Positions 23,409 through 34,740 of a stretch of 64,000 nucleotides of DNA are shown here, piece after piece (position 1 is the first letter of the stretch; each line of letters opens with the position of its first letter). Source of the DNA: Alternaria dauci (taxonomy: Eukaryota > Ascomycota > Dothideomycetes > Pleosporales > Pleosporaceae); the NCBI RefSeq assembly GCF_042100115.1, contig NC_091278.1, positions 186,001 to 250,000 on the forward strand, in the 5' to 3' direction. The position numbers were made by a program, and so were the translations under genes. Under the pieces are notes generated by a model. It had not been told where the DNA came from. It was given only the letters and a program-made list of their open reading frames with translations, and searched no databases.

Positions 23409-24307
23409 GGTGCGTTCTTTGGGATGGGGGCGTTGAGGCGTTTGGGTGTTTATGGGAAATAGGCGTTTTGTGAGGGATATGGGATACCCACGGCACTGAT
23501 ATTGCTGGTAAAGCATTGGCGAGATACTAGATCTTTCGTCTTGTTCGCGGATGCAGTATATGTTGTATGAAAGACGGTGTTCGAGAGTGGGTACTACCAC
23601 TTTGTATATTGCTACATATCTGCAAAAGCACGATTTCAACGCAGCGTCTTCTCTACACGATTCTCTTGCCAACGCTGAGTTGCTGCCATTACAACACTTC
23701 GTCTGGACATCAAGAGAAATATGCCGGCAGCGCCCAATGCGATGATAACCTCGAGTCGATGATAGAAAGGTGGTTGCTAGAGAATGGCTGATCATACGAT
23801 CATTGCATCACCTGAGCGCTTCTCAACCAACAAAAAGTCTCTGTCCCACCTGGGCACACTCTTTGTCCTCCCACTTCCTCCATCCCATCTCTCAAATCTC
23901 ACACGCACTATCGTTCGCAGCGCATCGCGACACCGACGCATGCTACGGCCCTTTTTCTCCCGCGTCGTCCGAACCGAACCGCATGCTCAACCCTGCCATA
24001 TAACTACTTGGGTATACCAACAGTACCGGTAGTCCGCAGACATGTCTTAATCTACACAACCAAAAATCACAATCCACCTTTTTGCGCAACGACTTTCCAA
24101 TCGCAGCGACAATCGCTTGTGGAACTCGCTCGGAACGCTCCGCGCGTCAGGCTTGCACAAGCCATACGTCATGGCGTCGACGCCGACTTTCCGTGCGTCG
24201 TCCCGCAAGCACCCGGGTTGTTGATAAAAGTAAAAAAGTGCGGGTTGTCTTTGCTTCAATAATCTCTTGAGCTGCTGCGATAAAAGGAATCGGCTGAGTT
24301 GCGAAGT
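23409..24307. other. Intergenic region, no gene seen
   Basis: 899 bp without a supported coding region; short frames on both strands lack features. It holds the mis14 3' flank and the promoter and leader of the NADH dehydrogenase gene. Confidence 0.4.
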
Positions 24308-26137
24308 ATGAACATGCTTTCGCCGGCTCGCATGTCGGTGTTGCCAGGTGGTATCAGGGAGCTTGCGGCCAGCTCGCGCGTGGGATCTTTATCTCGAACG
24401 CGTGCTTTGACAAGCGGAAAGTATGGAAAGAGCTTGGAGCAGAGGAGAGGAATTACGATGGAGAAATTAGATGAAGGAAGAGGCAGTACGTTTTTCAATT
24501 GTTACTCTCCTCCAAGATAATACCTTCATAGCCCTAACATCCCTTCCTTCCAGACCGCGAGCGCGTAGTCATCCTCGGATCCGGATGGGCAGGCTTCACA
24601 GTCGCCCGCACTCTCGACAGCTCAAAATTCCAAACCGTCGTCGTATCCCCCAGGTCCTACTTCGCATTCACGCCCCTGCTCGCCTCGACCGCCGTTGGTA
24701 CTCTGGAATTCCGAACTGCCCTCGAACCCGTGCGCAGCCGCCGCACGAGCGTGGAGTTCTTCCAGGGATGGGCCGACGACGTGGATTTCAAGAACCGGAC
24801 GATCACGATTGAAGAGGCGGTTGATGACCCGAAGCAGGGTGTGGCATTGACTACGGATCGGCATGCAGGCGAGACCAAAGAAGAGAGGGAGATGGAGAAG
24901 AAAAAGGATGCGAAAGTGGGAAGGTTGTTTGATCTGCAATATGACAAGTTGGTTGTGACGGTGGGATGTTATAGTCAGACGTTTGGTACCCCCGGTGTCA
25001 AGGAACACGCTTTCTTCCTCAAGGACGTAGGCGACGCGCGCAGGATCCGGAATCGCATCTTGGCGTGCTTTGAAGCCGCGGCGCTGCCTACGACTTCTGT
25101 TGAGATGAAGAAGCAGTTGCTCAACTTTGCTGTTGTCGGGGGTGGGCCTACGGGAATCGAGTTCAGTGCGGAGCTGCATGACTTGATTAACGAGGATATG
25201 AAGAAATTGTACCCGGAGCTTGTGCAGTATCACAAGATTACTGTTTACGATGTTGCGGAGAAGGTATTACCGATGTTTGATAAGAGACTCGCGGGGTATG
25301 CGATGCAGAAGTTTAAGCGCAGAGGTATTGATATCAAGACGAGTCACCATGTGGAGGAGTTGAGGCCAGGAGCGCCAGTTGAGAGGAGTATGTCGGACGA
25401 TCTTGATGATTATCATCTTTATACGCTCAAGGTCAAGGAGGAGGGAGAGATTGGTGTGGGCATGTGTGTTTGGAGTATGTCTTCCCACATTCGTTACGTA
25501 AACATACAAATACTGACTTCGACCGACAGGCACAGGACTTATGCAAAACCCTTTCGTCGACCACGCACTATCTTCCGTTCGCGAAGCTCCAACCGACCTA
25601 CACCTACCATCTTCCTCTTCTGTTCCTGACAAAGACGTAAAATGGATCGTCAAAAAGGACCCAAAGTCGGGCTCCATCATCACTGACGACCACCTCCGCG
25701 TCAAGCTGATCCCTTCATCCCCATCTCAACAAAATGAACAAAGCAGCTCCCAGCCCGAAGCAATCCACCCCTCCGTCTTCGCCCTTGGCGACTGCGGTAT
25801 CATCCAAGACACGACCTACCCCGCCACCGCACAAGTCGCATCTCAAAAAGCTTTCTGGCTCGCCAAACGGCTGAACAAGGGCGACCTATCTCCTTCTTCA
25901 CCTTCAGAATCTAAAGGATTCACATACAAGGATCTCGGTACGCTGGCGTATATCGGTAATTGGAATGCGTTGTTCCAGGGCGGCGGCAAGTGGGGTGGGA
26001 GGTTGCAGGGATATGTGGCGTGGATTATTTGGCGAGGAGCGTATTTGACGCGGACGGTTAGTTGGAGGAATAAGGTGCTTGTGCCGGTGTATTGGGCGGT
26101 GAATTGGGTATTCGGGCGGGATGTGAGTAGGTTTTAG
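24308..26137 (+). CDS. Alternative (type II) NADH:ubiquinone oxidoreductase, NDE/NDI family
   Basis: Exons 24308..24485, 24554..25474 and 25530..26137 give 568 aa. The first ~50 residues are Arg/Ser-rich without acids (ARMSVLPGGIRELAASSRVG), consistent with a mitochondrial presequence. The FAD-binding motif RVVILGSGWAGF (G68-x-G-x-x-G73) starts exon 2. FTPLLASTAVGTLEFR is the usual NDH-2 segment, VVGGGPTGIEFSAEL (GGGPTG 255-260) the NADH fold, and FALGDCGIIQDTTYPATAQVASQKA the second FAD contact. The C-terminus (AWIIWRGAYLTRTVSWRNK) is the amphipathic membrane anchor. The enzyme oxidises NADH and reduces quinone at the mitochondrial inner membrane without proton pumping. No EF-hand insertion is seen. 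Whether it faces matrix or intermembrane space is not decidable. Intact. Confidence 0.9.
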
Positions 26138-26329
26138 GTGAGATGGGTGTGTGGTGAGGTATAGTGTTGAGACTGCTGTCGAGACTGCATGTTTTGCCAT
26201 TATTGCCGACGTGGGGTCAAGGTGATGTGATTGGAATGCTTGTCATGAAGCTATGTGCATTCTCATCTGTAATCTTGCTGAGTTGGTACTGCGGATTGCA
26301 CTTTTCTTCATGCAAGCCATTGAGATGTG

Positions 26330-28144
26330 TCAAACAAGTGCGTACTCTTCCTCTGCTATACCATCGAACTGAATCCAGTCTTGACCAAACCGCCTGTAGA
26401 TTCGTCGGAACTGAGCCACGTTAAGCATGACATGCACACGACCCCTTCCAAGAGGCCTCAGGATAAAAGGCATGTTGTAGCCGAACCGATTGACGACAAC
26501 ATCCCCGGCTTGTATCCCGACCAGATCTTGACGCCACGTTACTGCAACCTCACCTTCCTCCGTGACTATCAGAGCCCGAGGGCAATCAATGAAACGTTTT
26601 GTGATGATCCTCTCTATGACTTCCATCCGTGGAAAACCAACGTTCCTGGCTCCAGACAAAAAAGTAGTTACATCATCCAAACGCACGCGAAATTCGGGAT
26701 CGAAATTCAGTACCCCATATAGACGTTGCGGAGTTATGTTCAATGGTTTTAGAGTGTTGTGAAAAAAGTCGCACAGCTCAATGGCTCGACTTGCGTTCTC
26801 ATCGTTCTCAACCTTCCCTTGGGTTTTCGCGTACGAAAAAGCGGCGGAGATCGTACCAATGCGTCGACCTTTTGCAAACAGAATCCGGCCATCTCCTGAC
26901 ACGCGCAGCAAGTCGTTTCACCCCTTCCGCTCGTTCAAAGGTAGCTCGAATGGTTCACGAACCCCAAGGCCACGAAGGGTAGAACAGAACGAAGAAAGAT
27001 CCTTGAACAACCATGAAGGCTTGCCGTGGCTTTCGTCAAAGATTGTACGGGACGTGAAAGGGAAGTTGAGGTAGAACCCCGGGGATCCTTCTATTATCGC
27101 AACCACAGTGGCGTCGGCAAGGACTTTTTGGAAACTCTTCGAGTAGTCGGGTACGATTGGATCCGCTACTCGGAATTCACAAAGTCCAAGTAGGCCATAG
27201 ACCTTGTCCCGGTTGTCTGTAGCATGAAAGCCATGCGAGTAGGCCAGCCATCGCCATAGGCTGCGGGTTCTCGCACGAGAGCGAGTCAAGCGACGCTCAT
27301 CTCGCATCTTATCCAAATCTACCATTTTTGTATAGCTATACGTTGGTATTTCATCTTCATAAGTCTCCTCGAAGTGTTAAGAACATGCTTTGAAAGCGAA
27401 CAAAAAGTTCGCCCACCACGCAACGTGACGTCCTATGCACATGACTGGATCTCTTTCGGCCAGGACGAACTCTTGAATGATCCATAACCCGGAAAACCAT
27501 GACCGAGAAGCAACGTCCGAAAGGTGACCTTCGAAATGGTCCATATCATAGAACAGCTCGTATTGTTGTAAAAAGCTGGACATCATCGAGTAGCGTTGAC
27601 TGTTCTCAAAAGGATCGATCATCAATTCTATCCAACTTGCTTCAGTGAGAATTCTAGAAAACGCTTTTTCACAGTGTTCTTGATCTCTGCATGTGTCGGA
27701 CGATTGCCATTCTCCAAGCCATACCAGTACATTCGTCGCTAACTTGTATATCGACGCCATATGTTGAACTTGTTGCGATCGCTCCTGAACATCATTCTGG
27801 TTGATGCACAAAGCGTCGACCCATAATATGCGGGGCTCTCCAGCATCACGGAGACGTCTGAGGCCAAGATCAAGGCTCTCTCTCATAGTAATTAGGGTTC
27901 CGTTGAGAGAAGCTTCGTTCGGGCTATCGGTCGTTCCCCATGCATAGGAAAGGGCTTCATATTCGAGGTCTCTGGTTAACTTCTTTGGCAGCAGGCGCAT
28001 TGAAAGCGGATCATCGTATTGCCAAGGCAGCAGTTCTAGCAGTCGGATTTCTCCATTTTCGAAATCGATGTTTGAGTTGGCCGGAAGGTGTGGATTGCGA
28101 GGCACGAGGGCTTGCGAATTCTCTTCCCGAGAAGGCTCGCTCAT
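26330..28144 (-). pseudogene. HET-domain (heterokaryon incompatibility) gene with two in-frame stops
   Basis: One continuous frame of 605 codons from ATG at 28144 to the stop at 26330, without frameshift. The HET domain is clear: YEALSYAWG (residues 62-70), RILWVDALCINQ (105-116), SQQVQHMASIYKLATNVLVWLG, then SRSWFSGLWIIQEFVLA. Coding similarity continues after TAA at 27377-27379 (codon 256): RARTRSLWRWLAYSHGF, ATDNRDKVYGLLGL. It continues again after TGA at 26918-26920 (codon 409): GRRIGTISAAFSYA. CAA to TAA and CGA to TGA, both C-to-T, would explain the stops. HET-domain proteins trigger cell death after non-self recognition in hyphal fusion. The gene converges with the NADH dehydrogenase gene, 192 bp apart. 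A truncated 255-aa protein holding most of the HET domain could still be made. Confidence 0.85.
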
Positions 28145-28811
28145 TGTGAGAGTGAACCGAGCGGTTGCTCGGCGGGAAGAGGACTAGAAACAATCGATGA
28201 TACTATGGTAGGCTAAGAGACAATGCGCATACGCACGCCAGTGCAAAGGCGACGGGAGCCCATCGTCTGGGAGGAAACTGGAGTGAAGTGGCCGCGATAT
28301 CAGAGAAGTGACGACTATAACATCTATTGCGATAAGATTCTAGATAGATACGACAAGGCTGAGAAACAGCTACGTGGACGGCATAGATTGGATGCCGTAT
28401 ATTATCCGCAGCAGGTGGGGTATTTGTAACCGGTGTGGCGTCGAAGCGCGTCGCATCGAACCGGAAGGCAAGCTGGGTCGGGCGGCGGGGTGCTTGGTTC
28501 CAAGGCATATTTATACAAGCGTGCGCCCTCTGCAAGTCGCACACCACCAAGGTAGCGACGGCAAGGTTGTCTCGATCTATTCAATCTGTCGACAGATTCC
28601 ATAAGCCATGACAGGACTTTGCCGTAGTAAAGCTTATAGGGGTAGGCTCCAGCCTCTTGCCGCCTCCACTCCTGTTAACAACTTAAAGAGTAGTTCGATT
28701 CGTATTGTCTTTGCGTAGGCGGATGTTAAAAGACACGGTAGCAGAAATGTTCCATATCGGTAAGGCTGTATAGTATTGATACAGAACGCACGCGAGTGAT
28801 GATGCAATCAA
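28145..28811. other. Intergenic region, promoter side of the HET pseudogene
   Basis: 667 bp with no supported gene. Frames at 28203-28604 on both strands are short and domain-free. Confidence 0.4.
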
Positions 28812-29574
28812 TCATTCCCCGGGCTTATCAGCCACATATTTCTTGCAATGAACCTTGTGTCTCTTCCACTCCCGTTTTTGACATTCCTGGGAACATTAGA
28901 ACGCTGACCTGCATCTACTGCATGCTTTCAGCTCATTGAACTTGAACAGGCGAGGAAGGCCATCGTTCCGAATGCGAAAATCGATAAGTCCAAAAGGACA
29001 CTGCGCCGAGCACGTTACGAAGGCCAATCTAGGTTCCATTCTGTCGAACATACCTTTGTACTTGAGCAAACCATCGTTCCTGTACTCGCGCCTTGCAAAC
29101 GAGCTTCTTTAGCATCAGAAAGCTGGTCCATATCTTCAAGGATTAAACACAATTGCTCCTTGGCTAGTATAGCACTGCCTTTACCCTCGCGTCCAGCGAA
29201 TTCTGCAGAGTATATTTCCAGGCTTTTCTCAATAGCTTCTTTTGCCTCTTGTAATCTAGATGCCTTGCGATATTCCGATCCGATCAAGTACCTGTAGTTT
29301 TGGTATGCGAAGTAAGTAGACATATCAGACCGGGGTTGCATCTTTGCTCTTCTTACCAAGCACCGGCAACTGGCCCAGACTCGGCCTCGTAGACGCCTAG
29401 TCTGAGTTGCAACGTCTCATGAGCAAGCTCTACAACGCGCTCCGTATCTCCAGCTCTACCCGCGGCCGCATTCATCAAGACCAGCCGTTCTGTTTCCCTG
29501 TCTGCCGCTTCAGCTTACGCTGCGGTGACATCATCCCGGAAGTCGGGATGTATAGAGTTCGCCATACGTGGCAT
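28812..29574 (-). pseudogene. TPR-MYND zinc-finger gene, degraded
   Basis: ATG at 29574 opens MPRMANSIHPDFRDDV, then TAA at 29515-29517 (codon 20), and coding continues as RETERLVLMNAAAGRAGDTE and VVELAHETLQLRLGVYEAE. A 65-bp intron 29292..29356 (GTAAGA...CTACAG) joins WYLIGSEYRKASRLQEAKEA and IEKSLEIYSAEFAG, a TPR unit. After AKEARLQ (near 29095) a frameshift moves coding to another frame (REYRNDGLLKYKGMFDRM, FVTCSAQCPFGLIDF). That frame ends in a MYND-type finger, KACSRCRSAF then stop TAA at 28896-28898 where the family has Tyr, then CSQECQKREWKRHKVHCKKY. The C-x2-C, C-x3-C and H/C ligands remain. MYND-TPR proteins act in protein-protein contacts; the specific role is unknown. At least two stops and one frameshift make it non-functional. 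Confidence 0.65.
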
Positions 29575-29619
29575 GATGTCTAACTTTATGCTATGTTTGT
29601 CGTTTTGCTCAAGTATATG

Positions 29620-29874
29620 TTAATGAATTAGCTGACAGAGATGAGAAGCGTTTGTGACCGCAAAGAAGTTAGATGGAAAATACGTTTTCCGACCCAGTCT
29701 GGCGATCTGGCCGCCTGGCACGTGCTTGTGTGGCGCGATCCCCGCCCAAGTTTCATCTCGGCCTTCGGTCGTATCGACACCAACTGTCTCGAGCTTCGAT
29801 GCAACGGGCTTGTTATCAGGCTCATTCTCGCAGCGATCAAATGCGTACGAATTATCGGATCGCGAATCGATCGT
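29620..29874 (-). pseudogene. Orphan coding-like fragment on the minus strand
   Basis: An 84-codon frame bounded by TGA (29875-29877) and TAA (29620-29622), without its own ATG at the start. It reads RSDNSYAFDRCENEPDNKP, then VGVDTTEGRDETWAGIAPHK and GRKTYFPSNFFAVTNAS. Its composition is protein-like, unlike the two other frames here. It ends 46 bp upstream of the TPR-MYND start and may be the 3' end of another broken gene. No family recognised. Confidence 0.3.
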
Positions 29875-29877
29875 TCA

Positions 29878-30700
29878 GCCCATCATTATTACGTAGTCAA
29901 TACACGATTTTTCGAGCCGAAGGCAACTTTTCTTCCACGAAAAGAGCAATGAGAGTGGTGCAGATCCCGTTATACTTACCGCGCAATTCTGTACTCACAG
30001 CGCATGGCCTAGACCGCACTTCGAAACTCGTGGTGCATCACGCATAGCGCTCGCTGAATGGCCTCGCAAGCTTTAATTATTTAGAAGTCTGAATCGAACT
30101 GCTAGTACGCTAGATGAAAGAGATGCCGGAGTAGAACTGTCCGGCGATCGTTCCTGGCGGGTGGACGGTCTTCGCCTCAACCTGCTATCGCCATCCGACT
30201 CCGTTTACTCAACGTTATCAGCGCCAGACACATCTGCCGTTGCACGCGGGGAAGGGAAAAATCGAGCACCCTATGTAGGCAGCTAGGCAAGGAAGCGTTA
30301 GGTTTTTCCCTTCCCCGACGTGGCTGTGACATCCTAGGCTGGCGCCTAACACCACACCCCTCGCTGAAATATCATACGGCGGTAAATGCGATGCGGTTCT
30401 GTGGCTCATTGCCGTTCGCTTCGCCAATGCAACCGGTCAACCCAAGTTGCGGAGTTGCTGTGACTAACAGTCCAGTGGCTGACAGTATACACTTCTATTC
30501 GTTTGGCGTCGAAACGGCACGCGAGAGCCACGTTGCTTACATGCGCTTGCAGCGATGACATCGATTGGAGGACCTGTAGCCCAGCAGAGCGCCTGCCAGA
30601 GGCTGAACATTGGCATAGAGATCATTGCCTCAACAACTTCCCCACAACTCATTTTTGCATTCTCAGCCTCATACCAATTGCTCAAGACCTTCCTGCGGCT
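29878..30700. other. Intergenic region
   Basis: 823 bp with no supported gene. It would hold the promoter of the plus-strand GTPase-patatin gene. Long frames at 30464-30991 are shadows around its first exon. Confidence 0.35.
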
Positions 30701-33700
30701 ATGGCCCGACCTTCCAATGATTGCGACGCTCGTATGCAAGGTTGCACGAGGGGTGCTGCTGGTGTTTGGTATTGTGTGGACTGCGCCAGTGAGTTCTGCG
30801 AGCCGTGCTGGGAGAAGTTTTTGGCGCATCGTGGGGGCAGAGAAGGCAGAGATGGGCCGCATGAGAAGGTCAAGTATTACATGTATGCCAAACTCGTTAA
30901 GATATTGGAGCCCAAGTACAGTAAGGAGGAGATGGAAGAGCTCCACGAGCGCGACCTGGCTACTACCTGGTTCGGTATGATTCCTGTCCATCCGAGGCGC
31001 AGGCCAGCACTGATATCACCCAAGGGGTAAAAAGAGACGACGATCTCGAACGTCACGACAGTTTCCAAAGAACAAGCGACCAGTCAAATCGCCAGCTATT
31101 CCTCGATTGTGACGTGTACTCTGGCTTGTTGGGTAGCCCGCTCAGGAGCGGCAAAGAGAAATACCCACAAAGAGAAATACCCACAAATGGTATCTTTCAT
31201 TGGACAAACCAGTAATACTTCCATCAGTCGATGTCTTGAGCGTTTCCACAACACTAACCACGCACTAGATGCTGGGAAAAGTACTTTGATCAACATGCTC
31301 ATTTAATTACAAGCGGCCTGCGGCCTAACAGAAGGATACCCTTCTTCTATTGTTAGTTTAAGGCGTCTTAAGGCACAAGCTGCAAATAAGAGGCCCAGAA
31401 ACGATCCAATCAAGCACACTCTAACGTCCGTCGACGTACATTTATACGCAGACTCCAAGAGCACCAATTCACAAATACCCTTACTATATGCAGACTACGA
31501 AGGTTTAGAAGGTAGAGAAAGCCCACCGATTAGCGCACGAGAAAACCGAAAGTCATGGTCAAATCCTCATTCGGCCTCTGCACGGTTGACTCCAGGTCGG
31601 AAGCGATCATTAGCATGGGCTACCGCCGGTACGGAAAGAGAAAAAAGAAGTTACATTATGAAGGAGTTATACCCACGTATCCTTTACACTCTCTCAGACG
31701 TTGTGGTTTTTATCATGCATGGCGCGAACTCAAAGTACGTGAGATGTCTCGTCTCGGGCTCTGTTCACTTACAGTTTTGCAAGAACATTCGAGGTAGCAA
31801 CCCTGCAACCCTTGTTGCAATGGGCTGACGCATCCCTGGAGACGTCCGTAAACCAACCGACACTTCCACATGCCATTATTGCACTTAACAAATGCGAACC
31901 AAGTGCCGAGCCGAATGAATGGATCAGTAAATCGGCAACGGAAAGCTTGCTAGCGGCCAACCAACACTGTATCGACCCCAGGCATGGACATCCCTTCTTC
32001 ATCGGTCTGGCGGAGAGTTGGAGAGAAAGAGGACGACGCATAACATGCATTCTTGATTTGATTCACTGCTACTACTCCACATTCCAGGTCATACGAATAC
32101 CACGCGAAGGTAGGTATCAATTATTACACAACCAAGTCAATCGTCTTTACAGGGGGATTACGTCTTCTTGCGAAAAGTCGTTCGATTCCCGGAAACGAGC
32201 CAACATGCTCTTCAAATCCTTTGAGCTGGCCATGCATTTCCAGGCCGTGTTCAGCCATTTTTCACGTACGCTCACCATGCCTTTCGACTTCATCGCCATG
32301 GGTCTCATGAACAATCCGATACCCAACGACTTTGGTGGGCATATGCTCCAACTCGCGCTTCCTATACAAGCTCATGATAAGAAATCCGCGCTCTCCAAAA
32401 GTACCTTTAGAAGGATACACAAGGCTACTGCCATCTTTGATCGTATGTCTAGACTTGTAGCCTCCAGCATATCCCTTGACTGTGTCCGCAATCTAAAAGG
32501 TACGTGGTATCGCCTATCTTCTTAATACGATATGTCTTTCGATCTCAAGTTGTAACTAGGTGCCCTCAATGCCGGTCATCTGAACGTTCTCTCAAGCGTT
32601 CGCTATCGACTGTTCTGACATGTCATAGGTTCTGCTTTGGATCACCTTGTTTACTATATGAACTACTGCAAGTTCTCAGTAGAGACATTCTGGAGTCAAC
32701 ATCTCACTTGCGAGTTCTCCAACGGCTCATATCGATGCGTCAACGTCGGCGCTAACCATGACCCAAAAGGGCACCAGAACGCCAAAGGCAAAGTGATACC
32801 CGGTGACTTCGTGTCCAGTTTCCAGCCAGAAAGTTATTTTCCGGTGTGGGAAGCTAGCATCCGATCGCAAATGCGTGACATCGATCGTGAGCTAGGAAAC
32901 GCCTCCCTAGAGCACCAGGCTACTCTAGGGAAACCTATATGATGGAGATTCACCGCGACAACACGATCAGGTTTTTCGATGCTTTGGGTTCAGCAAGTGG
33001 GATCCTGAGTCATGCTACATGTTTCTGCTGTCTTATGCAATCGCCTGAGCACGCCCTTCGTTGTGGGCATGTGCTCTGCACGCAATGCGTGCGGGCTCAC
33101 GGACAGCGTCCGCAGAATGTCACCAACACACGATGTTTGGTCAATCTGGAATGCTGCCCCTTGCACCCGGAAGAAACGCAATAGGAAGTACCGTGCCTTC
33201 TTAGATTCAAGCCTGAACATGCAGGAGTTCGTCTACTATGCCTTGACGGGTGAGTTAATTCCAGCTAAATTCGAAGCCTTTTCGTGGAGACAAAAGCCTA
33301 CATTATTAGATCACGGATGCATTCACCAATCTTTCCCGTGGTGTCTCTCCTACTTTAGTTAACTTTGAATATGTCCTATACTAACATCTATAAAGTGGTG
33401 GTGTGCGCGGTATCGTTGAGCTTGAAGTACTACGAGCCATACAAAACCAAATTGGTGACCGAATTCCGATCCAGGCATTCTTTGACCTAATCATGGGAAC
33501 GAGGTAAGTCTTAGGGGATTTCTGAAGATAACAATGCTCACGTCTCGAAGCACCGGCGGGATCATTGCGCTAGCAATGGTCGCTAAAAACTAGAGTCTAA
33601 GGCGTTGCTCTAATAAGTTTAGAACGCTTTGTAGTACTGCCTTCACACCACGGACTTTGCACAGCATTCCTTTCCTAAGACACTTAATAACCTTAAAGCT

Positions 33701-33980
33701 CACTTCAAAGTATTCCACAGGCCCGTTCAGACAGACGCCACTACACAACTTTGGAGAAGAGCATCTCTTCGGCAACTATGGACAACGAAGTTCGTAGGTC
33801 AATACCAAGGTCGCTGTGACAGCCACGGACAAGACCGGATGTAAAGCGATCATCATAGCAAACTACAGCCGAAAAGAGAACGAAACTAGTTCGTTACGTC
33901 CTGCCGAATACGAGTTTTTGCGACCAGACCGGCTTGAGATAGGCCTTTCAATCGCCAGAGTTGTCAACAATCAAGCTAAG
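30701..33980 (+). pseudogene. B-box / P-loop GTPase / RING / patatin-like phospholipase fusion, broken and 3'-truncated
   Basis: Reconstructed exons: 30701..30974, 31037..31211, 31269..31734, 31784..32499, 32629..33249, 33396..33503, 33551..33980. In order: a Cys/His zinc finger (WYCVDCASEFCEPCWEKF); a P-loop across an intron (IGQTNAGKSTLINMLI) with VDVHLYAD and YADYEGLEG as switch-like motifs; a helical region (NQPTLPHAIIALN, LIHCYYSTFQVIRIPREGRY); a RING-like finger (CFCCLMQSPEHALRCGHVLC); and a patatin core (GGGVRGIVELEVLRAI, FFDLIMGTSTGGIIALA, Ser nucleophile in GTSTGG). Lesions are TAA 31304, TAG 33182 and TAG 33591 (both at conserved Trp), TAG 33795, a 16-bp duplication frameshift at 31153-31184 and an indel near 32940. 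The reading stops at the AT-rich boundary before the catalytic Asp region. Known relatives are fungal FabD/lysophospholipase-like proteins, whose patatin part resembles non-self-recognition effectors. Confidence 0.8.
31153..31184 (+). repeat. 16-bp tandem duplication inside the GTPase exon
   Basis: AAAGAGAAATACCCAC occurs twice head to tail (31153-31168 and 31169-31184). The frame entering the first copy (GSPLRSGKEKYPQ) and the frame leaving the second copy (KEKYPQMVSFIGQT) agree only if one copy is ignored, so the duplication causes a frameshift. Confidence 0.9.
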
Positions 33981-34740
33981 TAAGCTAGGTACCCCAGCTT
34001 AGCTTAATTGTATCGTACCTATACACTAGGTTAGCTTAATTAGCTTAGGAGGTTAAAATTAATAAGTTTAATTAATTAGCTTAATAAGCTTATTATTTAA
34101 AGCGTTTTTAAGGCTATATAAATATTTAATATTATCTATATTATAGCTTTTTATAGCATAAAGTTTCTAAATTACTGTTAGTATTACTACTCTCTCTAAC
34201 GTCCTACACGTTTCTACTATTTAACGCCTCTATCTTGTTATCTAATATAGGGTTTCTATTATTAAGTTTATAATTATATAGCCTAGCTATATATAGCGGG
34301 GTAATAAAAAAAAAAGATTCTAGGAGAGTTATAGTTTTTAGATAAATATATCTCTATACCTAGAGTAGCTAGAGACTAGCTATTAATATATTAAGAAAAA
34401 GGAAAACTTACACTAGAAGAGAGGCTACTAGTAATAAAGCTTAGTTAGTATTAAGAGAGTAGAATCTACTAGTAAAAAGTAGTTTAAAAAAACCTCTAAC
34501 TTAATTCTTAAAGATCTCTTAAATATTATTATTATTATTATTAAGATTTATTTATATTATATAATAAATATAGAGGTATTATATATAAGAAGGATAAGGT
34601 AATAAAATATAGGATTATAGAGATAAAAAAAAATCCTTTTTTTATATATATAACTATCTTATCTAGCTTACTTATACTTAGTATACTAGCCTTTAGCTTC
34701 TATAATAGTACTATAACACTTACGTAAAGATAGAATATAT

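Noticed and set aside
32500..32628. Apparent in-frame stop (TGA) after a short exon in the GTPase-patatin gene
   Set aside because: Using the acceptor at 32628 instead of the one near 32559 removes the stop and yields NLKGSALDHLVYY, which fits the family better, so it was not counted as a lesion.
4278..33980. Alternative genetic code or programmed stop-codon recoding to explain in-frame stops
   Set aside because: TAG, TAA and TGA are all affected, while neighbouring intact genes use all three as true terminators, and frameshifts accompany stops in two genes. Mutation is simpler.
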